A stretch of 64,000 nt of DNA from Inquilinus limosus DSM 16000 (lineage in GTDB: Bacteria; Pseudomonadota; Alphaproteobacteria; DSM-16000; Inquilinaceae): assembly GCF_000423185.1 (NCBI RefSeq), contig NZ_AUHM01000001.1:558001-622000 (forward strand). The letters run 5' to 3'. The notes under the pieces were generated by a model. That model searched no databases. It was given only the letters and a program-made list of their open reading frames with translations, and had not been told where the DNA came from. The stretch's first letter is position 1; each line of letters starts with the position of its first letter. Positions 54,460 through 62,812 of the stretch are shown in pieces. A program made the position numbers and the translations under genes.

Positions 54460-55374
54460 ATGCGCGGCAGCGACTATGCCGAGCTGCGGGCCTTCGCCGC
54501 CATCGCCGAGCACGGCAGCTTCGCTCGTGCCGCGGCGCAGCTGGGCCTGTCGCGATCGGCGCTGAGCCAGACCATCCGCGGGCTGGAGGAGCGGCTGGGC
54601 CTTCGGTTGCTGAACCGCACCACCCGCAGCGTGGCACCGACCGAGGCCGGGGCGCGGCTGCTGGCCGGGCTGCTGCCGGCCCTGGCCGATCTCGACGCCG
54701 CGGTCGCCAATGTCCGGGCGCTGCGCGACACGCCCGCCGGCGTCCTGCGGATCAACGCCTCGCGCATCGCCGCGATCCACCGCCTAGCGCCGCTGATCGG
54801 CCCGTTCCATGCGGCCTATCCGGACATCGCCCTCGACATCGTCGCCGAGGACCGGCTGGTCGACATCGTCGCCGAGCGCTTCGACGCCGGCCTCCGGCTC
54901 GGCGAGATGGTCGAGCGCGACATGGTCGCGGTGAAGCTGGGCGGCGAGCTCGAGCTGATGGTGGTGGCCGCCCCCTCCTATCTCGACCGCTTCGGCGCGC
55001 CCGAGACGCCGCGCGACCTGCGGCACCATCGCTGCATCAATTTCCGCTGGCCGACCGACGGCAGCCTCTACCGCTGGGAGTTCGAGCGCGGCGCGGAGAA
55101 GCTGGAGGTGGCAGTGGAAGGCCCGCTCACCGTCACCGAGCCCGAGGTTGCGATCCGGGCGGTGCTGGACGGCGTCGGCATCGGCTATCTCTTCGACCTG
55201 CAGATCCGGCCGCTGGTCGAAGCCGGCCGTATGGTGCGGCTGCTGGAGGAATGGACCCCGCCCTTCCCCGGCTTCTATCTCTATTACCCCAGTCGCCGGC
55301 AGATGCCGCCGCCGCTGCGCGCCTTCCTCGATTTCGTGCAGCGGCGGCAGGCCGCGCCTAGCGGCGGCCGGTGA
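54460..55374 (+). CDS. LysR-family transcriptional regulator
   Basis: A 304-residue regulator: winged helix at about 5-65 ('YAELRAFAAIAEHGSFARAAAQLGLSRSALSQTIRGLEERLGLRLLNRTTRSVAPTEAG', overview) and a LysR ligand-binding domain. The central 'AVKLGGELELMVVAAPSYLDRFGAPETPRDLRHHRCINFRWP' style is that of the CrgA/DmlR subgroup. It is divergent from the aldo/keto reductase gene, its probable target. Its last 17 bases overlap the end of the OPT transporter gene on the other strand. Confidence 0.93.
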   Translation: MRGSDYAELRAFAAIAEHGSFARAAAQLGLSRSALSQTIRGLEERLGLRLLNRTTRSVAPTEAGARLLAGLLPALADLDAAVANVRALRDTPAGVLRINASRIAAIHRLAPLIGPFHAAYPDIALDIVAEDRLVDIVAERFDAGLRLGEMVERDMVAVKLGGELELMVVAAPSYLDRFGAPETPRDLRHHRCINFRWPTDGSLYRWEFERGAEKLEVAVEGPLTVTEPEVAIRAVLDGVGIGYLFDLQIRPLVEAGRMVRLLEEWTPPFPGFYLYYPSRRQMPPPLRAFLDFVQRRQAAPSGGR

Positions 55375-57007
55375 ACGGCTTGGTCACCGAGTCGAAGAAA
55401 CTGAACAAGGCGTCGCCGGCGATCACCCCGGCTGCGACCACCTCCATCTCGCTTCGTCCCGCCTCGCCGCGCCAGCGGGTCCACAGGAAACGGATGAAGA
55501 TGCCGGCCAGCACCGCCCAGCCCGCCAGAGGCGAGTTCAGCAGCAGGCCGGTCGCGAACAGGATGCCCATCTGCCGCTTCGATCCGCCGAGCCACTGGAC
55601 GATCGCTCCGGGAATCGCCCACAGCGCGAGCGACCGCGCCACCTCCGGCGCCACGCCGGCGCCGATCGTGGCCGCGTAGACCCGGTCGACCGGCGGCAGC
55701 ATGTCCTGCGTGAAATAGGCTTCCCAGGAGAAGTAGACGACGACGATCGCCACCAGGAATGCGACCATGGCGGCCAGCAGCTGCTGCCGCCGGCCGTCGC
55801 GCTCGAATTCCGGGTCGGCGCCGTGGCCGCGCAGGATGTGGCCGGCCTTCAGGTCGTAGCCCATGTCGGCGAAGGCCGGGCCGGTGGCGGCCGAGAAGGC
55901 GACCAGCAGCGCCAGGGCCGTCGGCGGGAAGCCGACCAGCATGCCGATGATCAGGGTGATCAGCGCCACGGCGAAGGCCGGGAACCAGCCGGAATGCATC
56001 GCCGCCAGGCCGACGATCAACTCGTGCACGAAGGCGGCGAAGGCGGCGTAGACCACGAAGGCGACCAGCATGCCCCAGGACAGCTCGGCCCACAGACCGC
56101 CGGCCGCGGCGATCAGCATGGCCAGCGCGATGTAGCCGGCGGTGCCGAGCCCGAGCGCCCGTCGCAGCGCCGCGTCGGACCGTGTGCGGCTGCCGTCGTC
56201 GGCGTCGCGGCGCAGGATCGTCGAGCCCACCTGCAGCAGCGCCACCAGCCCGGCGCCGATCATCACCCCGTGCGGGATATAGGCCTTCATCAGGTCGCCG
56301 CCCGGGATGATCCCGGCGAAGGCCTCGCCGCCGAAGATCTGGGGGGAATAGCCGCGCAGCAGCAGGCCGACGCCGAACATGGCGAGCGCCCAGATGTTGC
56401 CGATGAAGGCGATGCCAAAGGCGGACATCGGGATCTTGAAGAAGGCGCCGACGGCGCCGATGGCCACGCCGACGCCCAGCAGCGCCGCCTTGCGCCCGCC
56501 CTCGTCGCCCGCCTTGATCGCCTCGGCCGCGGCCACGCCGGGCGGCCAGGCGCCAGTGGCCGGGAACACCTTGGTGTCGAACATCCGGTACAGCAGATAG
56601 GCGTCGAGTAGCATCGCCAGGGCGACGCCGCCGAACATCGGCAGCACAAGGTCCGGCCGGCCCAGCGCATAGGGAATGCCGATCGGCAGCAAGAGGCTGT
56701 TGGCGGCGCCGAAGGTGGCGCCGGAGATCGCGCTCTGCGCCAGGTTCTGGACGTGGATCGAGCGGTAGCGGGCGAACAGGCCCAGCGGGATGCGCGCCAG
56801 CACCATGGCCGCCAGGGCGCCGATCAGCGAGGTGTTCGCCGAGACGCCGAGGCTGACCAGGATCTGCATGCCGATGATGGCGCCGAAGACGCAGAGCAGG
56901 ACGATCAGGGCGAGGGTCGCGGGCTCGAACACGCTGGGGTGCCGGCGGCTGGTCGCCGCCGGAACCGCGGGCGCCGCGGTCGGGTCCGCGGTCAGGTCGT
57001 GCTGCAT
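55358..57007 (-). CDS. OPT-family transporter
   Basis: A 549-residue integral membrane protein with about 14 helices. Conserved OPT-type segments include 'GATFGAANSLLLPIGIPYALGRPDLVLPMFGGVALAML', 'TGAWPPGVAAAEAIKAGDEGG' and 'GMLVGFPPTALALLVAFSAATGPAFADMGYDLKAGHILRG' (overview). The OPT superfamily carries oligopeptides or metal-chelates. Encoded directly after a hydantoinase/oxoprolinase, it probably imports that enzyme's substrate. A terminator-like hairpin separates the two genes and may lower its expression. Confidence 0.85.
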   Translation of the reverse strand: MQHDLTADPTAAPAVPAATSRRHPSVFEPATLALIVLLCVFGAIIGMQILVSLGVSANTSLIGALAAMVLARIPLGLFARYRSIHVQNLAQSAISGATFGAANSLLLPIGIPYALGRPDLVLPMFGGVALAMLLDAYLLYRMFDTKVFPATGAWPPGVAAAEAIKAGDEGGRKAALLGVGVAIGAVGAFFKIPMSAFGIAFIGNIWALAMFGVGLLLRGYSPQIFGGEAFAGIIPGGDLMKAYIPHGVMIGAGLVALLQVGSTILRRDADDGSRTRSDAALRRALGLGTAGYIALAMLIAAAGGLWAELSWGMLVAFVVYAAFAAFVHELIVGLAAMHSGWFPAFAVALITLIIGMLVGFPPTALALLVAFSAATGPAFADMGYDLKAGHILRGHGADPEFERDGRRQQLLAAMVAFLVAIVVVYFSWEAYFTQDMLPPVDRVYAATIGAGVAPEVARSLALWAIPGAIVQWLGGSKRQMGILFATGLLLNSPLAGWAVLAGIFIRFLWTRWRGEAGRSEMEVVAAGVIAGDALFSFFDSVTKPFTGRR

Positions 57008-57082
57008 GAAACCTCCTGGTGGGGCCGCTTGGCCGCGGCCTTGATCTCGTGATGCGGGCTCTTGGGCGTGCCCCTAACGAAA

Positions 57083-57111
57083 GGGCCGCGCATCGCCTGG
57101 ATGCGCGGCCC
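57083..57111 (-). terminator. Hairpin between the hyu and OPT genes
   Basis: GGGCCGCGCATC (57083-57094) and GATGCGCGGCCC (57100-57111) form a perfect 12-base-pair stem with a 5-base loop. On the minus strand it begins six bases after the hydantoinase stop and is followed by TTTCGTT, a weak T-run. It could be a partial terminator or an mRNA 3'-end stabiliser that sets the ratio of enzyme to transporter. Confidence 0.6.
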
Positions 57112-57116
57112 GCAGC

Positions 57117-60100
57117 TCATGCGGCCTTGGCGGCGTCGGCCGGTGCCGAGACCAACCCGTCGCCGATGTCGCGATCCAGCGCCGCCCGCGGCCGTTCCGC
57201 CGGGTCGCCGTAGCCGGCGCCGCCGGCCAGGACGATCTCGACGATCTCGTCCGGCTTGGCCAGCTGCACCAGCTCGCCGGTGCCGCAGTCGCGCAGAATC
57301 TGCCCCTGCGTGTCGCGCACCACGCCGCGCGCGCCGCCGCCCGGCGCCCCGCCGAACAGGCCGGGGTTGCTCGACTTCACCCCCTCCGGATAGACGGCGA
57401 CGAAGGTGGTCAGCCCGTCATCGGCCAGCTTGCGCAGCGAGACTCGCTGACCCAGCCCGCCGCGATGGCGCCCCGGCCCCCCGGAGTCCCGGACATAGGT
57501 CTTCTCCAGCACCAGCACCGGGACACGCGTCTCGAACAGTTCGACCGAAGTGTTAGCGGCCGAGGTCGGCCACAGCAGGCCCGACTTGCCGTCGCCATGC
57601 GACGAGGCGCCCTGCCCGCCGCCCATGAACAGCATGTCGGAATAGGTCGCGCCCACCGCGTCGCGGCCGTAGATGGTCGCGGCCACCGGCAGGCCGGTGA
57701 AGGCCTGCACCTTGTCCGGCGCCGCCTCGGCCAAAGCACGGAAGATGTTCGGCGCGATGTACCAGCCGGTGCGGGTGCGCAGGTTCACCGCCATCGGCTT
57801 GGTGGCGTTCAGGATCGACCCTTCCGGCGCCTTCACCTCGAACGGCCGGTAGCAGCCGGCATTGCCGCGGACATTCGGCGTCAGCATGCATTTCAGCGGA
57901 TAGGTCGCATGCGCCGCGGTGTAGTTCAGCGTGCAGTTCAGCCCGCCTTGCGGCAACTGCGCCGGTGCGCCTTCGAAATCGAGGGTGATGCGGTCGCCTT
58001 CGATGGTCAGCGCCAGCGGATAGCGCAACCGCTCGCCAAGCGGGTTGTTCTCGATCTCCGACCGGTAGACGCCGTCCGGCAGGGCGGCGATCGCCTCGCG
58101 CATCGCCTTCTCGGACCGCCCCTGCACCACCGCGGCCAGGGCCCGCAGGTCCTGCATCCCGTATTCGCGCATGAAGGCGACGAGACGATCGGCGCCCAGC
58201 GCGTTGGCGGCGACGAAGGAATGGATGTCGCCCGTCACCTGCCCGGGGTTGCGCACATTCTCCGCCAGCAGGCGGAACAGCGTCGCGTTCGGCCGCCCTT
58301 CCTCCACCAGCTTCATCGGCGGGATCTGGAATCCCTCCTCGTAGATTTCCCGCGCCCGCAGGCTGTCCTTGGTGCCGCCGATGTCGGAGACATGGCCGAC
58401 CGTGCCCATCAGCCCGACCAGCCGGCCCTCGAGGAACACCGGCGTGACCACGGCGATGTCGAACAGGTGCCCGGCGCAGAGCCAGGGGTCGTTGGTGACC
58501 AGCACGTCGCCCGGCCGCAGCGTCTCCGCCGGGTATTCGGCCAGCAGCGCCTTCACCGCGCGCGGCAGGGTCAGGTTGAACACCGGCATCGCCCGCGGCG
58601 AATGCGCCAGCGTCTCGCCCTCGGGGTCCAGCAGCTCGCAGGCGAAGTCCTGGGCCTCGGAGATCACCAGCGAGAAGGCGGTGCGGCAGACCGTCAGCCA
58701 CATCTCCTCGACCACGGTGACCAGGCGGCTCCACATGATCTCCAGCGCGATCGGGTCGGCCTCGATCCGCGCGATCGCCTCGGGCAGCGGCATCTCGGCC
58801 GTGACCAGCGCCTGGACCGGCGCGGCGACGCCGATGGCGATGCGCAGGTTCAGGCTCTCGTCGACCCGCACGACATCGCCCGGCGGCACGATGGTGGTGG
58901 ATTCCCGCTCCTCGATGATCGCCGGGCCTTCGATCCGGTCGCCCGGCACCAGGGCGTAGCGGTCATAGACCACCGCTTCGACCGCGCCCTCGGCGAAGCG
59001 AGCCAGCCGCGTGCCCTTGCGCTTGGCCGCGGCGTCGCCGCCGCCGGCCGCGCCGGTCAGCGACAGCGTCGGGGTCGGGCCAAGGCAGCGGACGCGGAAG
59101 TTGATCGCCTCGATCTCGGCCCCGCGATACAGCGAGGTGTAGCGGGCGGTGTAGACCTCGGCGAAGGCGGTGTGGATCGCCTCCAGGCTGCCGGCGCCGA
59201 TCGGACCGGACGGCAGCGGCACGGCGATCTCGTGCATCTGGCCGGTCAGCCGCATGTCGGCGCTGCGCTCGACCGTGACCGCCGCCGCATCTACGCCCGC
59301 CTCGGCCAGCCGCCGCCGGCCCTCGGCCTCCAGTTCGGCCAGCACGCCGTTCACGGCCTCGGCGTCGAAGTCGCCCGAGAAGCGCACCGGATGCGACCGC
59401 ACCAGCTCGAAGGACAGCGGGGCCGCGAGAAAGCCCAGCGCCGAGGCCGCGCCGGACGCCGGCGGGATGATCACCTCGGCCACGCCCAGGATCCGCGCCA
59501 CCCCGGCGGCATGGGCCGGGCCGGCACCGCCGAAGCCGACCATGGCGTAGCGGCGCGGATCCTTGCCCTTCTCGACCAGATGCACCCGGGCGGCGGCAGC
59601 CATGCTCTCGGTCACCACCTTGTGGATGCCCCAGGCCGCCTCCTCGACTGACAGGCCGAGCGGTTCCGCGACGCGCGCGACCGCGGCCTCGGCCGCCGCC
59701 TTGTCCAGCGCCATGCGGCCGCCCAGGAAGAAGCCCGGATCGTAGTAGCCCAGCACCAAATTGGCGTCGGTCACCGTCGGCTCGATCCCACCCTTGCCGT
59801 AGCAGGCCGGGCCGGGGTCGGAGCCGGCGGAATGCGGCCCGACGCGCAGCAGCCCGACCTCGTCGATCGAGGCGATCGACCCGCCGCCGGCGCCGATTTC
59901 GATCATGTCGATCACCGGCGCCTTGATCGGCAGGCCCGAACCCTTCTTGAAGCGGTGCACCCGCCCCGCCTCCATCATCGGCGCGATCTCGGCGCGGCCA
60001 TCCTCGATCATGCAGGCCTTGGCGGTGGTGCCGCCCATGTCGAAGGAGATGACGTCGGCCTTGCCGGCCAGCGCGCCGAACAGCGCCGTCGCCAGGCCGC

Positions 60101-60908
60101 CGCCGGCCGGGCCGGATTCGAGCAGCCGGATCGGGAAGGCACGAGCCGTCTCCGGCGCCACCAACCCGCCGGCGGAATGCATCAGCCGCAGCGTGCCGGC
60201 GAAGCCGCGCGCCGCCAACTCCCGCTCCAGCCGCTGCAGGTAGCGGTCCATCAGCGGCTGCACATAGGCGTTGGCGCAGGTGGTGACGCAGCGCTGGTAC
60301 TCCCACAGCTCGGCCACAATCTCGGAGGACAGCGACATGGCCAGCTGCGGGAACTCGGCGCGGGCGATCTCGCCGACGATCCGCTCATGCTCCGGGTTGC
60401 GGTAGGAATGCAGGAAGCAGACGGCGACGGCCTCGACGCCCTCCGCCGCCAGCCGCCGGAGGGCAATGCGGACCGCCTCGCGGTCCAGCGGCTCGACCAC
60501 TGTGCCGTCGCGGTCCACACGCTCCGGCACCTCCAGCCGCAGCCGGCGGGCCACCAGTAGCTCCGGGAACTGCAGGAACAGGTCGTAGATGTCGTAGCGC
60601 TGCTCCGTGCCCATCTCCAGCACGTCGCGGAATCCCCGGGTCGTGATCAGCCCCAGCTTCGCGCCCTTGCGCTCGATCACCGCGTTGGTGACCAGGGTCG
60701 TGCCGTGCACCATCTCGCCGACATCCGCCAGCCGGATGCCGGCCATCGCCACCAGCTCCTCGATCCCGATCAGCGCCGCCTCGGACGGGTCGTGCGGCGT
60801 GGTCAGCCGCTTGTGCAGCTTCACCGAGCGCCCCTCGCCGTCATAGAGGATGAAGTCGGTGAAGGTGCCGCCGATGTCGAAGCCGATGCGCCAGCGCGTC
60901 GCCTGCAT
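57117..60908 (-). CDS. Hydantoinase/5-oxoprolinase, fused HyuA-HyuB
   Basis: A 1263-residue ATP-dependent amidohydrolase uniting both subunits. Residues 1 to about 690 are HyuA: ATPase start 'IGFDIGGTFTDFILYDGEG' (8-26), 'GTTLVTNAVIERKGAKLGLITTRGFRDVLEMG', 'ISFDMGGTTAKACMIEDG' and 'HAAGVARILGVAEVIIPP'. Residues from about 705 are HyuB: 'DPIALEIMWSRLVTVVEEMWLTVCRTAFS', 'RPGDVLVTNDPWLCAGHLFDIAVVTPVF' and the Gly-rich 'RDSGGPGRHRGGLGQ'. Fused forms are known (eukaryotic and some bacterial 5-oxoprolinases). Candidate substrates are 5-oxoproline or hydantoins. It is preceded by an IclR gene and followed by an OPT transporter. Confidence 0.92.
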   Translation of the reverse strand: MQATRWRIGFDIGGTFTDFILYDGEGRSVKLHKRLTTPHDPSEAALIGIEELVAMAGIRLADVGEMVHGTTLVTNAVIERKGAKLGLITTRGFRDVLEMGTEQRYDIYDLFLQFPELLVARRLRLEVPERVDRDGTVVEPLDREAVRIALRRLAAEGVEAVAVCFLHSYRNPEHERIVGEIARAEFPQLAMSLSSEIVAELWEYQRCVTTCANAYVQPLMDRYLQRLERELAARGFAGTLRLMHSAGGLVAPETARAFPIRLLESGPAGGGLATALFGALAGKADVISFDMGGTTAKACMIEDGRAEIAPMMEAGRVHRFKKGSGLPIKAPVIDMIEIGAGGGSIASIDEVGLLRVGPHSAGSDPGPACYGKGGIEPTVTDANLVLGYYDPGFFLGGRMALDKAAAEAAVARVAEPLGLSVEEAAWGIHKVVTESMAAAARVHLVEKGKDPRRYAMVGFGGAGPAHAAGVARILGVAEVIIPPASGAASALGFLAAPLSFELVRSHPVRFSGDFDAEAVNGVLAELEAEGRRRLAEAGVDAAAVTVERSADMRLTGQMHEIAVPLPSGPIGAGSLEAIHTAFAEVYTARYTSLYRGAEIEAINFRVRCLGPTPTLSLTGAAGGGDAAAKRKGTRLARFAEGAVEAVVYDRYALVPGDRIEGPAIIEERESTTIVPPGDVVRVDESLNLRIAIGVAAPVQALVTAEMPLPEAIARIEADPIALEIMWSRLVTVVEEMWLTVCRTAFSLVISEAQDFACELLDPEGETLAHSPRAMPVFNLTLPRAVKALLAEYPAETLRPGDVLVTNDPWLCAGHLFDIAVVTPVFLEGRLVGLMGTVGHVSDIGGTKDSLRAREIYEEGFQIPPMKLVEEGRPNATLFRLLAENVRNPGQVTGDIHSFVAANALGADRLVAFMREYGMQDLRALAAVVQGRSEKAMREAIAALPDGVYRSEIENNPLGERLRYPLALTIEGDRITLDFEGAPAQLPQGGLNCTLNYTAAHATYPLKCMLTPNVRGNAGCYRPFEVKAPEGSILNATKPMAVNLRTRTGWYIAPNIFRALAEAAPDKVQAFTGLPVAATIYGRDAVGATYSDMLFMGGGQGASSHGDGKSGLLWPTSAANTSVELFETRVPVLVLEKTYVRDSGGPGRHRGGLGQRVSLRKLADDGLTTFVAVYPEGVKSSNPGLFGGAPGGGARGVVRDTQGQILRDCGTGELVQLAKPDEIVEIVLAGGAGYGDPAERPRAALDRDIGDGLVSAPADAAKAA

Positions 60909-60925
60909 GTCGATCCGTTCCTTGG

Positions 60926-61702
60926 TTACGCTGCGGTGGCCGAGATCGCGGCCTGCCAGTTCGGGTCGCCGGCCAGGGCCGCGACCTCTCGTGCCCCGGC
61001 CAGCAGCCGGGCGATGATGTCCTCCCGCTCCTCCGCCGTGACGGTGGACACCGGGTAGGCGATGCAGAGGCTGACCGCCTCGCCCGTCTCGGGCGACCCG
61101 ACGGCGGCGGCGATCGCGCCGACGCCGCGGTTGGCCTCGTCATGCGATTCCGCGAAGCCGCGGCGGCGGACCTGCTCCAGCCGCTCCAGCAGCTCCGCCA
61201 GGTTCTGCGGCGCGGTCGGCGATACCGGCTGCCATGGATCGGGGAACAGCGCCCGGACCTGATCATTCGACAGCCGGGCCAGCAGCGACCGGCCGGTGGC
61301 GCTGGAATGGGCCGCCAGCGGCCGGCCGACCGGCGTGGCGACGCGCAGCACATTGGTGCCGGGGTGGTAGGTCAGGCCGGTCACCTCGCCGCCGTCGCGG
61401 ATCGAGACATAGCCGGTGTGGCCCACGGCGGCGACGATCCGGGCCACCACCGCATCCGCCCGGCCGACCAGCGACGAGGTGGCGCTGAACAGGTGCCCGA
61501 CACCGACGACCAAGGCACCGGGGCGGTAGCGCTTGGTCTCACCGACAGCCTCCAGGAACCCGGCATCACGCATCGCCCGCAGCAGGCGGGAGATGTTGCT
61601 CTTCGGCTGGGACAGCAGCGATGCCGCCTCGGTCACCGTGATCTCGGTGCGGGTGGTGGAGAAGCAGCGCAGGACAGCGGCGGCGCTTTCGAGCGTGGTC
61701 AT
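60926..61702 (-). CDS. IclR-family transcriptional regulator
   Basis: A 258-residue regulator: winged helix at about 5-65 ('LESAAAVLRCFSTTRTEITVTEAASLLSQPKSNISRLLRAMRDAGFLEA', overview) and a GAF-like IclR effector domain ('ATPVGRPLAAHSSATGRSLLARLS', 'DEANRGVGAIAAAVGSPETGEAVSLCIAYPVS'). ATG 61702 is chosen over upstream in-frame codons because it begins just before the helix-turn-helix. It lies 17 bases ahead of the hydantoinase gene, so it probably controls that operon and itself through the palindrome at 61716-61734. Confidence 0.92.
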   Translation of the reverse strand: MTTLESAAAVLRCFSTTRTEITVTEAASLLSQPKSNISRLLRAMRDAGFLEAVGETKRYRPGALVVGVGHLFSATSSLVGRADAVVARIVAAVGHTGYVSIRDGGEVTGLTYHPGTNVLRVATPVGRPLAAHSSATGRSLLARLSNDQVRALFPDPWQPVSPTAPQNLAELLERLEQVRRRGFAESHDEANRGVGAIAAAVGSPETGEAVSLCIAYPVSTVTAEEREDIIARLLAGAREVAALAGDPNWQAAISATAA

Positions 61703-61715
61703 GAAGCCAACCCAT

Positions 61716-61734
61716 AGTTCCATTTTTTGGAACT
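61716..61734 (-). promoter_or_regulatory. Probable IclR operator
   Basis: AGTTCCA (61716-61722) and TGGAACT (61728-61734) form a perfect inverted repeat around TTTTT, 13 bases upstream of the IclR gene's ATG. Length and dyad symmetry fit IclR-family operators, which are AT-centred 15-20-base palindromes. Position next to the start codon predicts autorepression. Confidence 0.6.
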
Positions 61735-61859
61735 GTGCTTTCGAATAATGAAACTCTAGCAACAGGCGAAATGGCGGATCAAGCCTGTATCCGCAGGCAT
61801 GGCAAAGGGTCGGCGGAATGCCGAATTCTGAAACAAGGGAAGTGTTCGGGATCAGGAGG

Positions 61860-62708
61860 CTAGTAGCGCCCCAGCACGGCCCCGAGCACCAGATCCGCTT
61901 GGCGCAGCGGCGGCGGCTCCTGGACCAGAGCGGAGAAGACGTCGTGATCCGCACGACGCAGCCGGCGCAGATAGCCATCCGCGAGCCGGGCGGACAGCAG
62001 CGCCGACACGGCGGCCCGCGGCACCGCGTGGCGCAGGCTTCGTGCCTCGGCCAGGTATCCGGCAGCCACTTCGGCCACCTGGGCCACCGCCCGGCGCAGC
62101 CCCTCATGCGGCTTCATCTCGAACAGCAGGCCGCGGTCGGCGCCCTCGGCAACCATGATCTCCTGCGGCAGGTAGAGGCGCTTCTGCCGGGCGTGGAACG
62201 GCATGGCGCGCATCAGGCCGACCAGAGCCCATGCGGTGCCGATCGCCGTCGCCGCCTGATGCGTCGCGTCGTCGCGAACGCCCAGCACCTCGAGATGCAG
62301 GCGCAGCAGCGGCCCGGCCGTATCCGCGGCGTAGCCCTCGAGATCGGCGAGGGTCGCCGGCGGCTCGTCGTCCAGATCGCGCTCACGGGCGTCGATGACG
62401 GTGTCGAAATGGCCCCGGCTCAGGTCATGGGCCCAGACAGCCGGGGCCAGGGCGTCGAGCACCTCGTGCCGGCGCGGCCGGCCGTCGTAGATCTCGCCGA
62501 CCGCATCGCGCCACCATTGCAGCCGGATCTGACCGAGCAGCGGCTGGCTGACCACCTCGCGCGTCTTCGCCACCTCGATGTTGAAGGCATAGAGCGCGAA
62601 CAGCGCCGCACGGCGCGACGCCGGGGCGAACAGGCAGGTCAGGTAGCGGTCATGGTCGAGGCGGCGAACCTGCTCGCCGTTCTGGCCCAATGGATCGGTG
62701 GTCGGCAT
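61860..62708 (-). CDS. Squalene/phytoene synthase-family protein, NDUFAF6-like
   Basis: A 282-residue all-helical protein. It has 'DHDRYLTCLFAPASRRAALFALYAFNIEVAKTREVVSQPLLGQIRLQWWRDAV' (overview, about 17-69) and 'YAADTAGPLLRLHLEVLG'. These are the marks of the short trans-isoprenyl-synthase relatives found in alphaproteobacteria and in mitochondria as the complex I assembly factor NDUFAF6. The Asp-rich catalytic motifs of true squalene synthases are weak or absent (IDARERDLDD is the only near match). A non-catalytic role is therefore more likely than terpene synthesis. ATG 62708 gives the family start. Confidence 0.82.
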   Translation of the reverse strand: MPTTDPLGQNGEQVRRLDHDRYLTCLFAPASRRAALFALYAFNIEVAKTREVVSQPLLGQIRLQWWRDAVGEIYDGRPRRHEVLDALAPAVWAHDLSRGHFDTVIDARERDLDDEPPATLADLEGYAADTAGPLLRLHLEVLGVRDDATHQAATAIGTAWALVGLMRAMPFHARQKRLYLPQEIMVAEGADRGLLFEMKPHEGLRRAVAQVAEVAAGYLAEARSLRHAVPRAAVSALLSARLADGYLRRLRRADHDVFSALVQEPPPLRQADLVLGAVLGRY

Positions 62709-62812
62709 GGCGGCCCCTATATGCCCGCTCACGGCACCGATCGCCACCGAAGCTTGCCAGCTTAGGCTCCAGGTTGAAGACTTGCCCGCCAAAGCATCGA
62801 GGGAGGCGACCG

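Noticed and set aside
61860-62708. True squalene or phytoene synthase
   Set aside because: The catalytic Asp-rich motifs are weak, the protein is short, and no carotenoid or hopanoid genes are adjacent. The NDUFAF6-like group fits better.
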